A DNA stretch of 64,000 bases from Flavobacteriales bacterium (GCA_002718035.1 PBCX01000011.1:1-64000), one strand, 5' to 3'. Positions 1-9,624 are shown, counted from the stretch's first letter. The notes: generated from the sequence alone by a model not told the origin. Program-made: numbers and translations.

Positions 1-1
1 T

Positions 2-136
2 GAAGAAGCTCTTGCTACTGAAGAAGCTCCTGCCACTGAAGAAGCTCCTGCTACTGAAGAAGCTCCTGCTACTGAAGAAGCTCCCGCTACTGAAAAAACT
101 CCTGGCAAGGATGATGAATCAACTGAAAAAAATTAG
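2..136 (+). CDS. rpsP: C-terminal tail of 30S ribosomal protein S16 (partial, 5' end outside window)
   Basis: Open frame EEALATEEAPATEEAPAT...EKTPGKDDESTEKN* ending 43 bp before rimM; rpsP-rimM adjacency is common and Bacteroidetes S16 often has an A/E-rich tail. Only the tail is visible, so identity is contextual. Confidence 0.6.
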   Translation, partial: EEALATEEAPATEEAPATEEAPATEEAPATEKTPGKDDESTEKN

Positions 137-179
137 ATATAAATAACTAACCGATTATATTATTTAATAAGTATATAAT

Positions 180-698
180 ATGAACAATAAATCATATGTA
201 TATATAGGTTTTGTTTCTAAAAAAATAGGATTTAAAGGTAAAATTTCTATTAAAATTGATTTTGGAATTTCTAATGATTATTTAAATTTAGATTTCATCC
301 ATATTGACATAGATAAAAAACTTACACCATTTAAAATATTGTCCTTAAACTCAAAAAAAAATATATTTTTAGAAGCAAAATTAGATCAAATTAATTGTGA
401 AAAAGGAACAATGGAACTTATGAAAAGAAACGTGTATGTAAGAAGAGAAAAAATAACATCAAACAATCACGATAAATTAAATTTGATTGAATATTTAAAT
501 TTTGAAGTAACTAATCCAAATCATGAAAATATTGGTTTTGTAAATGATGTATTTAAAAATAAATTCCAAAACTTAATTGAATTAAAAAATAAAAAAGGTA
601 AAACTTTGATTCCTTTTGTAAAAAACTACATTGTTAAAATTGATAAAAAAAATAAAATATTAATTTTAGACCTTCCAGAGGGAATATTCGATTTATAA
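180..698 (+). CDS. rimM: 16S rRNA processing protein RimM
   Basis: 172 aa; N-terminal IGFVSKKIGFKGKISIKID pattern and C-terminal PRC-barrel-like IPFVKNYIVKIDKKNKILILDLPEGIFDL typical of RimM. Confidence 0.85.
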   Translation: MNNKSYVYIGFVSKKIGFKGKISIKIDFGISNDYLNLDFIHIDIDKKLTPFKILSLNSKKNIFLEAKLDQINCEKGTMELMKRNVYVRREKITSNNHDKLNLIEYLNFEVTNPNHENIGFVNDVFKNKFQNLIELKNKKGKTLIPFVKNYIVKIDKKNKILILDLPEGIFDL

Positions 699-701
699 TA
701 A

Positions 702-2906
702 TCAATCTTTTCTGAAAGGATAATAATTCAAACTTATAAAAGATGTTCTTCCCCAAGAAATAATTGACTCAGAACCATCATGAACACCCCCTTGTATGTC
801 TGAGTTAATAGTCTTAACATCAAATATATTTTTAAATCCAATTTTTAAAATTGAATTAATTTGCTTAAAGTTTCTTTGGAGAGATGCATTAAGTAGCTGA
901 TAAGAATCTTGTTCATAAGTAACAAGTTCACCTAAATCATTAAATCTTTCAAATTCACTTTTTGATTTTAGTTTCCAATTAATATTAAATCCAAAATTAA
1001 ATTCATCATTTAAATAAGAATAAAAGGCACTAAAATTTTGTTTAGGTAATTTATATTTTAATGTATTGGTTTTAATTCTATATCTATTCCATGAAAACTC
1101 AAATTTATTTTTTTTTCCAATTTCAGTTTTTAAAAAAAAATTTAATCCTGTATATGTTGAATTACTTAAATTATAATAAGTATAAGCATTTGAATTTTCA
1201 ATTTGAGCTAAATTAATTTTATTAGTCATTTCATTTAAAAAGAATTCTATATCAAGAGAAATTAAATTCATATTATTTTTGTATGGTATATAATTTATAG
1301 ATGACTGAAAAGCATGAGATTTTTCCGCTTCTAAATTTATGTTGCCAACAATATTATGATTTGAATCAATAAATTCTAAAAAAAGCTCTTTAACAGAGGG
1401 AGCTCTAAATCCTGTAGCATACGATTGTCTAAAAATTAACCTTGGATGAAAATCGTATTTAATATTAAATGAGGGAATGAGAGGAGCAGAATAAATTGAG
1501 TGATTAGGGATTCTAATTCCTATTTTAGTATTTAATTTTGAAAATAAAATTAGGTTACTTTGTAAAAAAATTGATTGCTCAAAAATAGTAGCTTCTTCAT
1601 CAATTATTTTTGAACCTCCAACTAACTCATAATTAAAATCTAAACCAAGTTGAAACTTGAAATTATCTGATTTGGATCTGTTATACTCAGTTCTAGCATA
1701 TGCTGATTTAAAAAAATCTTTAGTATTAAATTCTGAATCAATTATAAGTTCAGAATTATCTGAGTTAATGTCAACAAAAAATTGATTTTTGTCGAACTTA
1801 GTTACAGAGTATGAAATAAGAGAATTTATATCATAAAAGTCTGAAAAATTACTAAATTTTAAATAATTTGATTTTCTTGAAGATGTATAATACATATCAT
1901 AAGCTATTCCATTTAAAGGAGGATTATTTTCAAGTCCTAATTCAATTATTTCTTCCTCAAAAATTGAAGTTTTAAATTGAATCTTATTATTATTAATTTT
2001 TTTTGACCAAAAAAAATCACCAAACAACTGTTTTTTTGGCTTCCATTCTAAAGATCTTAGTGTATCTTCACTAAATCCAGAAAAATCAGATGAGCCAATA
2101 TTAAGTTGAAAGTTTTGGCCATTAATACTTTTCTTTAAATTTAAATTTATTTGGGACATACCTATATTTTCAAAGTATGAGCTTAAATTAACATAATCCC
2201 CCGAATTGTAATTTGTTATTAAATTAATAACACCACCAGTTGAATTAGTTCCGTAAGATACTGCTGCTGGACCTTTCAAAATCTCGATTCTATCAACATT
2301 AGACAAGTTAATTTGAGAAATGTCAATTTGAGAACCTTTTCTTCCAATAACTGGTATACCGTCTATCAATATTTTTACATTATTACCTTGTAGGCCTTGA
2401 ATAGATAAGCCTGAACCTAAAAAAGAATCATAACTAATATCAAATAAAGCTTGAGTGCTGAGTAAATCAACTAAATTATTAGATGAACTATTTTCAATAT
2501 TATTTTTTGATAGTATCAAAAAATTATTAACTGAATTAGAAACTAGCTCTTCTCCAATTTGTGCTGTAACTACTACTTCTTTTAAAGGATTTTTATTTTT
2601 TTTTATATAAAATACAATGTCATTTGAAATTTCATTAATGATTGTATCAAATGTAGTATAAGTGATATGCGATATATTTAATCTAGTTGGTCTTACAAGA
2701 TCACAAGAAATAAAACCTAAGTTATTTGTGTATTTCCTTAAATATAATTTTGAATCTAAAGAATAGAGTTTAACTAAAGCCCCCTGAACTGGTTTTTTAC
2801 TTTCAAAATCAAATATTTTTATATTCTGGGATGTTAATTTAAAACTTAAAAAACTACAAAAAATAACTAATAATAATAATTTATAATATTTAAATCGACT
2901 AATCAA
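702..2906 (-). CDS. TonB-dependent outer membrane receptor (probable heme receptor, HmuR-like)
   Basis: 734 aa; signal peptide, carboxypeptidase-like N-domain, plug motif (VDRIEILKGPAAVSYGTNSTGGVINLIT), beta-barrel; adjacent to HmuY-like and HmuTUV genes. Confidence 0.9.
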   Translation of the reverse strand: MISRFKYYKLLLLVIFCSFLSFKLTSQNIKIFDFESKKPVQGALVKLYSLDSKLYLRKYTNNLGFISCDLVRPTRLNISHITYTTFDTIINEISNDIVFYIKKNKNPLKEVVVTAQIGEELVSNSVNNFLILSKNNIENSSSNNLVDLLSTQALFDISYDSFLGSGLSIQGLQGNNVKILIDGIPVIGRKGSQIDISQINLSNVDRIEILKGPAAVSYGTNSTGGVINLITNYNSGDYVNLSSYFENIGMSQINLNLKKSINGQNFQLNIGSSDFSGFSEDTLRSLEWKPKKQLFGDFFWSKKINNNKIQFKTSIFEEEIIELGLENNPPLNGIAYDMYYTSSRKSNYLKFSNFSDFYDINSLISYSVTKFDKNQFFVDINSDNSELIIDSEFNTKDFFKSAYARTEYNRSKSDNFKFQLGLDFNYELVGGSKIIDEEATIFEQSIFLQSNLILFSKLNTKIGIRIPNHSIYSAPLIPSFNIKYDFHPRLIFRQSYATGFRAPSVKELFLEFIDSNHNIVGNINLEAEKSHAFQSSINYIPYKNNMNLISLDIEFFLNEMTNKINLAQIENSNAYTYYNLSNSTYTGLNFFLKTEIGKKNKFEFSWNRYRIKTNTLKYKLPKQNFSAFYSYLNDEFNFGFNINWKLKSKSEFERFNDLGELVTYEQDSYQLLNASLQRNFKQINSILKIGFKNIFDVKTINSDIQGGVHDGSESIISWGRTSFISLNYYPFRKD

Positions 2907-4089
2907 TTATAATTTTTTTTATAATATTAATACTATTTGCTTCAATTTTAAGTAAATAAACCCCTTTTGATTTATTTAAATCAATTTTACATTCACTTTC
3001 ACACTCATATGTACTAATAATTTGACCATTCAAATCATAAATAAAAGCCGAAAAAAATTCATTAGTAATCGAAATATTAAAATTTCCATTATTGGGGTTA
3101 GGATAAATCATCACATCATCAATATTTTCATCTAAATAAGAATAGTTATATTCAATTTCTTCAATAGAAAATTCTAAATTTCCGGTTGATTGACCTGAAA
3201 AACTTTCAAAAACAATTTTATACAAGGTATCCTCATTTTGATTAAAAATAAAATATGATCTATTAGGAACCATGACAAATGAACCACTATATTCTTTCCA
3301 ATCATAACCTATTGTATTGATTTCAGAAATGAAATTTGATATGTCTAGTATTGGATCTACGTCATCAGGGGCATCAAACTGATATGTCAAATTACCATTA
3401 CTTTTCACACCCGATACATAATAATAAAAGTCACTTTGATCATAATACAAATTTTCTTCATACCTAGTAAATAATAAATCCCAATCTTCTTTAGGAGGCT
3501 CTCTATCAATCACTTGATTATTTTCTAGTGAAAAATATATGAATCTTTTACCTTGATATTGTGAAACATCTACTAGTATTGTTTCTTCACTTGAGCCATC
3601 AAGATTGGAAATTGTAAAATCAAAAACACCTGAAAAAAAACTATTAATGCGGATTTTCTTTTGGCCAATAGGAGAATCAATAACATATATTTTGTTTCCT
3701 TCAATAAATCCATTTAACTCATTGTAATTACCCCATCCAAAATCAGAGTTAACAGATGAATTGCTAACAAATGCACCGATATTCCAATCCGTATTACTAT
3801 TTCTAAGTTGTACTGCATTTTGATTTAAACTTTCAATTTGAGACCAACTATCAAAGCTTTGCCCCACTTCATATAAAGAAACAGGAGCTCCACTGTTAAT
3901 TCTAATATTTCCAGATGAAAGATCTGTTGAAAAAGCTAGATGCCAATTATTTCTTTCAGGGTATGCAGTTATTCCACTATCAAATGAATAGAAAATATCA
4001 TATTGGTAGGAAGGCCCCATACCAATTCCAACAATTTGTTGAGAGTTAGCATAATTAAATAAAACAAAAAATATTAAAATTAATTTCAT
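2899..4089 (-). CDS. HmuY-like heme-binding protein with T9SS type A C-terminal sorting domain
   Basis: 396 aa; signal peptide; WDLLFTRY segment characteristic of HmuY family; C-terminal YPNPNNGNFNISI...KGVYLLKIEANSINIIKKIIID sorting domain; overlaps receptor gene by 8 bp. Confidence 0.8.
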   Translation of the reverse strand: MKLILIFFVLFNYANSQQIVGIGMGPSYQYDIFYSFDSGITAYPERNNWHLAFSTDLSSGNIRINSGAPVSLYEVGQSFDSWSQIESLNQNAVQLRNSNTDWNIGAFVSNSSVNSDFGWGNYNELNGFIEGNKIYVIDSPIGQKKIRINSFFSGVFDFTISNLDGSSEETILVDVSQYQGKRFIYFSLENNQVIDREPPKEDWDLLFTRYEENLYYDQSDFYYYVSGVKSNGNLTYQFDAPDDVDPILDISNFISEINTIGYDWKEYSGSFVMVPNRSYFIFNQNEDTLYKIVFESFSGQSTGNLEFSIEEIEYNYSYLDENIDDVMIYPNPNNGNFNISITNEFFSAFIYDLNGQIISTYECESECKIDLNKSKGVYLLKIEANSINIIKKIIID

Positions 4090-4143
4090 GATTTTTTTTG
4101 GTCAAAAATATATATTTTATTTAATAATCTTTAGTAAAGTGTG

Positions 4144-4170
4144 TATTATTTAGAATTATTCTAAATAATA
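4144..4170. promoter_or_regulatory. Perfect 27-bp palindrome in the divergent heme promoter; candidate Fur/PerR-family operator
   Basis: TATTATTTAGAAT-T-ATTCTAAATAATA, 13+1+13 perfect; core TTAGAAT-N-ATTCTAA matches the 7-1-7 architecture of Fur-family boxes. Confidence 0.75.
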
Positions 4171-4187
4171 GTAATATATTTATAAAT

Positions 4188-5069
4188 ATGAATAAAATTA
4201 CAGCACTTAGTTTTTTAATACTTACCACTTTTTTTTCTAAAAGCACTAATGCACAGGCAAATAATTATTGCAAAAAATGCAATAATTCAACTAGAATAGT
4301 TTCTGTAGGCGGCTCAATTACTGAAATTTTATACTTCCTTAGACTAGAAAAAAATATAATTGGAGTTGATGTTACTTCGAATTTTCCTGAAGAAGCTAAA
4401 AAAATAAGTTCAGTAGGTTATGTTCGTAATATATCATCTGAAGGCATATTGTCATTAGAACCATCCATTATTTTGGGGGAAAATGATATGGGGCCAATTG
4501 GAACAATCAAACAATTAAATGAATCAAAAGTTGATTTTAGATTAATAGAGGAAGTAGAAAGTACTCAAGGAATAATTGAAAAGATACAATGTATTGGAAA
4601 CATAATGAATCATAAAGAAGCTACTGAGAAAATTTTAAATGAAAAAATATTTGAACAAGCAAAAGAACTAGAAGATATAAAAACAAAAAAAACATTAGCT
4701 GATAAAAAATTTATGCTTGTTTTAAGCATGCAACCCTCCTCTATTATTGTTGCTGGAAAAAATACTTCGGGAGATAATTTCATAAAACTTATGGGAGGTG
4801 ATAATATTTTTGATTCATTCGAAGGATGGAAGTCGGTTAGTAAAGAAACTATAATTAAGGAAAACCCCGATTATGTATTACTACCTAGTAAAAATTTACA
4901 TAAAAACTCTAAAGTTGAAGATTTTTCAAATGACGAAATGTTTTTAAATACTACTGCAGGGAAAAAAAATAATTTTATTTTTGAAGACGGCATGTCAATG
5001 TTAGGATTTGGACCAAGAACAATTTATTGTGCATTAAAAATTGCTAAAAAAATTAATCAAGAAGAATAA
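4188..5069 (+). CDS. hmuT: Hemin ABC transporter substrate-binding protein (HmuT-like)
   Basis: 293 aa; periplasmic binding-protein fold motifs (RIVSVGGSITEILYFLRLEKNIIGVDVTSNFPEEAKKISSVGY); followed by permease and ATPase. Confidence 0.88.
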   Translation: MNKITALSFLILTTFFSKSTNAQANNYCKKCNNSTRIVSVGGSITEILYFLRLEKNIIGVDVTSNFPEEAKKISSVGYVRNISSEGILSLEPSIILGENDMGPIGTIKQLNESKVDFRLIEEVESTQGIIEKIQCIGNIMNHKEATEKILNEKIFEQAKELEDIKTKKTLADKKFMLVLSMQPSSIIVAGKNTSGDNFIKLMGGDNIFDSFEGWKSVSKETIIKENPDYVLLPSKNLHKNSKVEDFSNDEMFLNTTAGKKNNFIFEDGMSMLGFGPRTIYCALKIAKKINQEE

Positions 5070-5083
5070 GTATTTTTCAAAGG

Positions 5084-6082
5084 ATGAAATCAAGTCAAAA
5101 AAAAATTGTTAAATTATTTGCCACCCTACTTATTATTTCATCTTTTATCGCAATTTACAAGGGAAGTTATAGTATTTCTATTATAGATCTTGCTTTTGGA
5201 AATCTAGAAGAGATTCAAGAATTTGTTATTTTAAATATTCGAATTCCGCGAGTTATTCTAGCTGGTTTTGTTGGTTGCTCTCTAGCTTTATCAGGTGCAT
5301 GTTTACAAGGATTATTTAGAAATCCTCTTGCAGATCCTGGTCTGATAGGAGTCTCCTCTGGTGCCGCATTGGGAGCTGCAACTTCAATCGTTATTGGGGC
5401 TGAAATTGCACCTAATAATTATATCAACTCTTTTTTTTTACCCCTCAGTGCAATATTAGGTTCAATTTTTGTTATTGTTATATTATCAATTATAACTAAA
5501 GGTTTTAAAAAATCTAATATCACTTATTTAATCTTAGCTGGTATTGCAATTAATTCATTTGCAGGAGTTGGAATTGGTATTTTAACATACATAAGTGACG
5601 ATGCCGAACTGAGGGGGTTAACATTTTGGTCTATGGGAAGTTTTGAAGGAATTAGTTGGTCTTTAATTATACCATCTATTTTATTAATTTTTTTAACAAC
5701 TATTTGGACCCTTACCTTTTCCAGAAGATTAGACATAATTCAACTAGGTGAAAATGATGCTCATAGGTTAGGCATAGATGTTAAAAAACTTAAAAAAAAT
5801 ATTATAATTTCTTCAGCGATAATTGTTGGAGTAAGTACATCTCTTGTTGGCATGATAGGTTTTGTTGGGTTAGTAATTCCCCATGTTGCAAGACTATTGG
5901 GCGGAGCTAATCATAATTACTTACTAATTGCCTCAATTTTTTTGGGTTCATCATTAATGATATTTGCCGACTTAATTTCAAGAACTATAATTCAACCAGC
6001 TCAATTGCCAGTAGGATTAATCACAAGCGCAATTGGAGCTCCATTTTTTTTATGGTTAATCTACAATATGAAGAGAAAATGA
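5084..6082 (+). CDS. hmuU: FecCD-family iron/hemin ABC transporter permease (HmuU-like)
   Basis: 332 aa, multi-TM; FRNPLADPGLIGVSSGAALGAA and GFVGLVIPHVARLLGGANH motifs. Confidence 0.92.
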   Translation: MKSSQKKIVKLFATLLIISSFIAIYKGSYSISIIDLAFGNLEEIQEFVILNIRIPRVILAGFVGCSLALSGACLQGLFRNPLADPGLIGVSSGAALGAATSIVIGAEIAPNNYINSFFLPLSAILGSIFVIVILSIITKGFKKSNITYLILAGIAINSFAGVGIGILTYISDDAELRGLTFWSMGSFEGISWSLIIPSILLIFLTTIWTLTFSRRLDIIQLGENDAHRLGIDVKKLKKNIIISSAIIVGVSTSLVGMIGFVGLVIPHVARLLGGANHNYLLIASIFLGSSLMIFADLISRTIIQPAQLPVGLITSAIGAPFFLWLIYNMKRK

Positions 6083-6837
6083 GTATAAAAATTAACAATT
6101 TGTCTTATGAAATTGAAAACAGAAGAATATTAAAAAATATTTCATTTGAAATTAATTCTGGTGAAATAATTGCTGTTCTTGGTCCAAATGGGTCTGGAAA
6201 ATCTACGCTGATTAACATTATTTCTGGAAACTTAAAAAAAACAAGTGGAGAAATTATGTTCAATGGAACAAATCTAGATAAGCTAAGTATAGAAAAGCAA
6301 GCTTTACTTAGAAGTACGATGTCTCAAAATCAAAAAATTTTATATGACTTTAAAAGTGAAGAGATAATTGAGTTAGGGTGGATTCAATTTAATAACTCTA
6401 ATTTTAGAAATGCTTTAAAAGAGGTTAGTAACGAATGTGGGATAGTTAATTTATTAGATAAAAATTTTAGTTCTATTTCCGGCGGAGAACAACAGAGAGT
6501 TCATTTTGCTAGAACTTTGATTCAGCTCTACAATGAATATATTGATGAAAAAAGATATTACTTATTTGATGAACCTACATCTAATTTAGACTTAGCTCAC
6601 GAGATTTCATTAATTAAAATTCTTAAAGAAAAAGTAAAGAAAAATTTTGGTATATTGATAGCATTACATGACCTAAACTTAGCTTATAATTTTGCAGATA
6701 AAATATTATTATTAAAAAACGGAGAATTAGCAAAATACGGAACACCTAATGATGTTTTTATCGAAAAAAATTTAAGCCATGTATATGAAATACCCATTGT
6801 TGTTAATAAAAAAGAAAAAATAATAAAGTACTACTAA
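6079..6837 (+). CDS. hmuV: Hemin ABC transporter ATP-binding protein (HmuV-like)
   Basis: Walker A GPNGSGKST, signature SGGEQQR, Walker B LFDEPTS. ORF track starts at 6052, but the internal ATG at 6079 (MSIKINNLSYEIENRR) is the more likely start. Confidence 0.9.
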   Translation: MSIKINNLSYEIENRRILKNISFEINSGEIIAVLGPNGSGKSTLINIISGNLKKTSGEIMFNGTNLDKLSIEKQALLRSTMSQNQKILYDFKSEEIIELGWIQFNNSNFRNALKEVSNECGIVNLLDKNFSSISGGEQQRVHFARTLIQLYNEYIDEKRYYLFDEPTSNLDLAHEISLIKILKEKVKKNFGILIALHDLNLAYNFADKILLLKNGELAKYGTPNDVFIEKNLSHVYEIPIVVNKKEKIIKYY

Positions 6838-6851
6838 TTTATATTTTAACT

Positions 6852-7574
6852 ATGAAAGATTTTGAAAAAGAAGCTATAAAATTATTAAGATCAAATAACA
6901 CAGGAATTTTATCAACAATCTCCAAAATAAATAAAGATTATCCTTTCGGTAGTTTTGTTACTTATGCTACACTTATAGACAGAAGTATTTTTTTTTATTT
7001 AAGCGATATTGCAGAACATACTAAAAATTTAAACTACAAATCAACAGCTTGTTTAACAATTGTTGGTTCTTCAAGTGAAAAAAATGATAAACAGAGTAGC
7101 AAAAGACTAAGTTTAATGGGTAATCTGGAAAAAGTAGATGAAAAATCAGTTGATAAAACTAAAGAGTTTTTTTTTTCTCTCAGACCTGAAAGTAAAAGTT
7201 ATGCGAATTTTCATGGCTTTAACTTTTATAAATTAAAAATTAATAAAGCAAGATGGATAGGCGGATTTGGAAAAATTGCTTGGTTAGATGAAAATAATTG
7301 GGTGGAAAATACAGTAAAATGGACAGATAAAGAAAAAGATATAATTGATCATATGAACTCAGATCATTCAGACACAATTTCTGCAGCAATTAATTACATC
7401 CATGGAATAAAAGATAAAAATGCTAAAATTAAACATTTAACAATTGATGGTTATTATGCAATTTCAAACTCAAAGTTATTATTTATTCAAACACCAGAAC
7501 CTTGTTTTACAAGTGAACAATACAGAAAAAATCTTATAATTTTATCTAAACAACATCATAAACATAAATTTTAA
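6852..7574 (+). CDS. HugZ/HutZ-like heme oxygenase (pyridoxamine 5'-phosphate oxidase-like fold plus DUF2470-type C-terminus)
   Basis: 240 aa; split-barrel N-half, C-half IIDHMNSDHSDTISAAINY; directly downstream of hmuTUV. Confidence 0.8.
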   Translation: MKDFEKEAIKLLRSNNTGILSTISKINKDYPFGSFVTYATLIDRSIFFYLSDIAEHTKNLNYKSTACLTIVGSSSEKNDKQSSKRLSLMGNLEKVDEKSVDKTKEFFFSLRPESKSYANFHGFNFYKLKINKARWIGGFGKIAWLDENNWVENTVKWTDKEKDIIDHMNSDHSDTISAAINYIHGIKDKNAKIKHLTIDGYYAISNSKLLFIQTPEPCFTSEQYRKNLIILSKQHHKHKF

Positions 7575-7631
7575 CAAGAAAATTTATTAAATAAATACTG
7601 TTTTAATATATTCGTAATTCAAAAAAAAAAT

Positions 7632-8942
7632 ATGGAACCAAAAAAAGAAATTAGAAGTACTATAACCTGCGATATGGAAGGGGTGATTGAAACAATGAAT
7701 ACTGGAGCAGAACAAATATTTGGATATAAAAAAGAAGAATTGGTAGGTAGAAAAAGAGTTTCTATTTTCTCACCCGGTGAAATAGTTTTACAAAATGTTG
7801 CAGGTTGGTTAGATACTGCTGTTAAAAAGGGAGAATACGTAGGCGAAACATACTTTGTTCGTAAAGATGGAAGCAAAATAAACGCAAAAATTCGTATAAC
7901 ACCAACTTTTAAAAACGGTAAAGATAAGCCACAAACTGGATACTGTGGCGTAACAGAAATAATAGATAAAGAAGTTGATGTTCCTATTAAATTTTCAACG
8001 AAAATGATCAAAGGATTAGCAATAACTAGAATGCCATTTACGTCAGCCTCACTATTTCCAATTTTTGTAATTGGTTCATATTTTTACGGACAAGGTATTG
8101 AAAATGTCTCATGGTCTTTGTTAGGACTAACAATCCTTGGAACTCTAACTGCGCACTTAGCTATTAATGTATTTAATGATTATTTTGATTATAAAGATGG
8201 AACTGATGAAGAAAATACAGAATACTTTCAACAAGTTTCAGGTGGAAGTCGATCTATTGAACTTGGTTTAATATCCTTAAATGGAACTAAAAAACTCGCA
8301 ATTATTTTAACTCTAATTGCCTTACTTTTTGGGTTTGCTATTATATATTTTGTGAATTCCGCAAATACATTAGGAGTTATTCAAATGGCTTTAGCCGGAT
8401 TATTTTTAGGTTATTTTTATACAGCTAGGCCTTTAAGGCTAGTTGCAAGAAGAGGGCTAGGTGAAATTGCTATTTTTCTATCATTTGGTCCACTTTTAAC
8501 TCTTGGTGCTGGATTTGCCATGTATGATGGAGCATTTTCTGAAAGCATTCACTTCTTAAACTGTTTATTGCTAGGAATTCCTCTTGGCTTACTAACTACC
8601 AATATATTATTAATTAATGAATTTCCTGATATGAATAGTGATGCTAAAACAGGAAAAAATCATTTAGTTGTAACCTTTGGGAAAAAAGCAAGTAGATGGA
8701 TATATCTATTTATTTTATTATTGGCAATAGCCTCTTCCTTTTATCTTTACTCTAAGTTAGAAAGTATATCCCTGTTAGTGCCAACTGCCTTTTGTTTGTT
8801 ATTTGGATTGCACATTTTCAAGAATATGTATAAAAACTACAATAAGAGAAGTCTAGTTAATTCAAATTGGCAAACTATTGGTCTTCAAGGTCTTTACTCT
8901 ATCATATTATGTATTTGCTTAATTATTATAAAATTTATATAA
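7632..8942 (+). CDS. PAS domain - UbiA-family prenyltransferase fusion protein
   Basis: 436 aa; N-terminal ~115 aa PAS (MEGVIETMNTGAEQIFGYKKEELVGRKRVSIFSPGE...YFVRKDGSKINAKIRITP), C-terminal polytopic UbiA with NDYFDYKDGTD and NEFPDMNSDAKTGKNHLVVTFG. Confidence 0.85.
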   Translation: MEPKKEIRSTITCDMEGVIETMNTGAEQIFGYKKEELVGRKRVSIFSPGEIVLQNVAGWLDTAVKKGEYVGETYFVRKDGSKINAKIRITPTFKNGKDKPQTGYCGVTEIIDKEVDVPIKFSTKMIKGLAITRMPFTSASLFPIFVIGSYFYGQGIENVSWSLLGLTILGTLTAHLAINVFNDYFDYKDGTDEENTEYFQQVSGGSRSIELGLISLNGTKKLAIILTLIALLFGFAIIYFVNSANTLGVIQMALAGLFLGYFYTARPLRLVARRGLGEIAIFLSFGPLLTLGAGFAMYDGAFSESIHFLNCLLLGIPLGLLTTNILLINEFPDMNSDAKTGKNHLVVTFGKKASRWIYLFILLLAIASSFYLYSKLESISLLVPTAFCLLFGLHIFKNMYKNYNKRSLVNSNWQTIGLQGLYSIILCICLIIIKFI

Positions 8943-8946
8943 TAAT

Positions 8947-9591
8947 TTAATCCTTTGAATTATATCCTATAATAAGAAAGATAAATGTCATGGCAATCAA
9001 TAAACCACCAATTGGTGTGATTGCACCAATCCATTTTAAATTTGTGATGCTCATAAAATAAAGGGATCCTGAAAAGAGAAAAAGACCTAAAAGAGCTGAG
9101 ATAAATGAAATTTTTAAATACTTTTTGCTTATAAATTCATAGGCTAAACCAATAAAAAGAATTAAAAAAACAACTAAAAAGTGATATTGGGAAGCTGTTT
9201 TATAAATATGATTATTTTCAACTAAAATATCTTTTAATGCATGGGCACCAAATGCACCTAAAATAACTGCTATAAAGCCTAAAAAAGAACCAATTCTTAA
9301 TATCTTTAATTTAAGATTCTTATTGAAAGAGTGAATAAAGAAAATAATTAACATAATAATTATAAGTAAAAAAATACCGTAAATAGAAATCTTAGAAAAT
9401 CCATAATTTGATAAAAAATCAAAGAAAAAAATAGGAACTATTACATATAAAATAACATCTCTTATCAAATAATATAAAAATATAATTAAAAAAATTTTCC
9501 AACCTAACTTTTTAAACAAAGCCTTTAATCCTTCCTCTTTATATATATTTTTATATTCTTTAAAAGATTTTTTTGAAAAAAAATTTTTCAT
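8947..9591 (-). CDS. DUF423 family membrane protein with extra N-terminal membrane segment
   Basis: 214 aa; C-half GSFLGFIAVILGAFGAHALKDIL...TASQYHFLV...PIGGLLIAM matches DUF423; N-terminal YKEEGLKALFKKLGWKIFLIIFLYYLIRD segment. Confidence 0.75.
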   Translation of the reverse strand: MKNFFSKKSFKEYKNIYKEEGLKALFKKLGWKIFLIIFLYYLIRDVILYVIVPIFFFDFLSNYGFSKISIYGIFLLIIIMLIIFFIHSFNKNLKLKILRIGSFLGFIAVILGAFGAHALKDILVENNHIYKTASQYHFLVVFLILFIGLAYEFISKKYLKISFISALLGLFLFSGSLYFMSITNLKWIGAITPIGGLLIAMTFIFLIIGYNSKD

Positions 9592-9624
9592 AAAATAAAA
9601 TTAAAATATTGTAATGTAAAAAAC

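Noticed and set aside
7619-8011. 130-aa antisense ORF opposite the PAS domain
   Set aside because: Shadow ORF; the PAS-encoding frame has clear family similarity.
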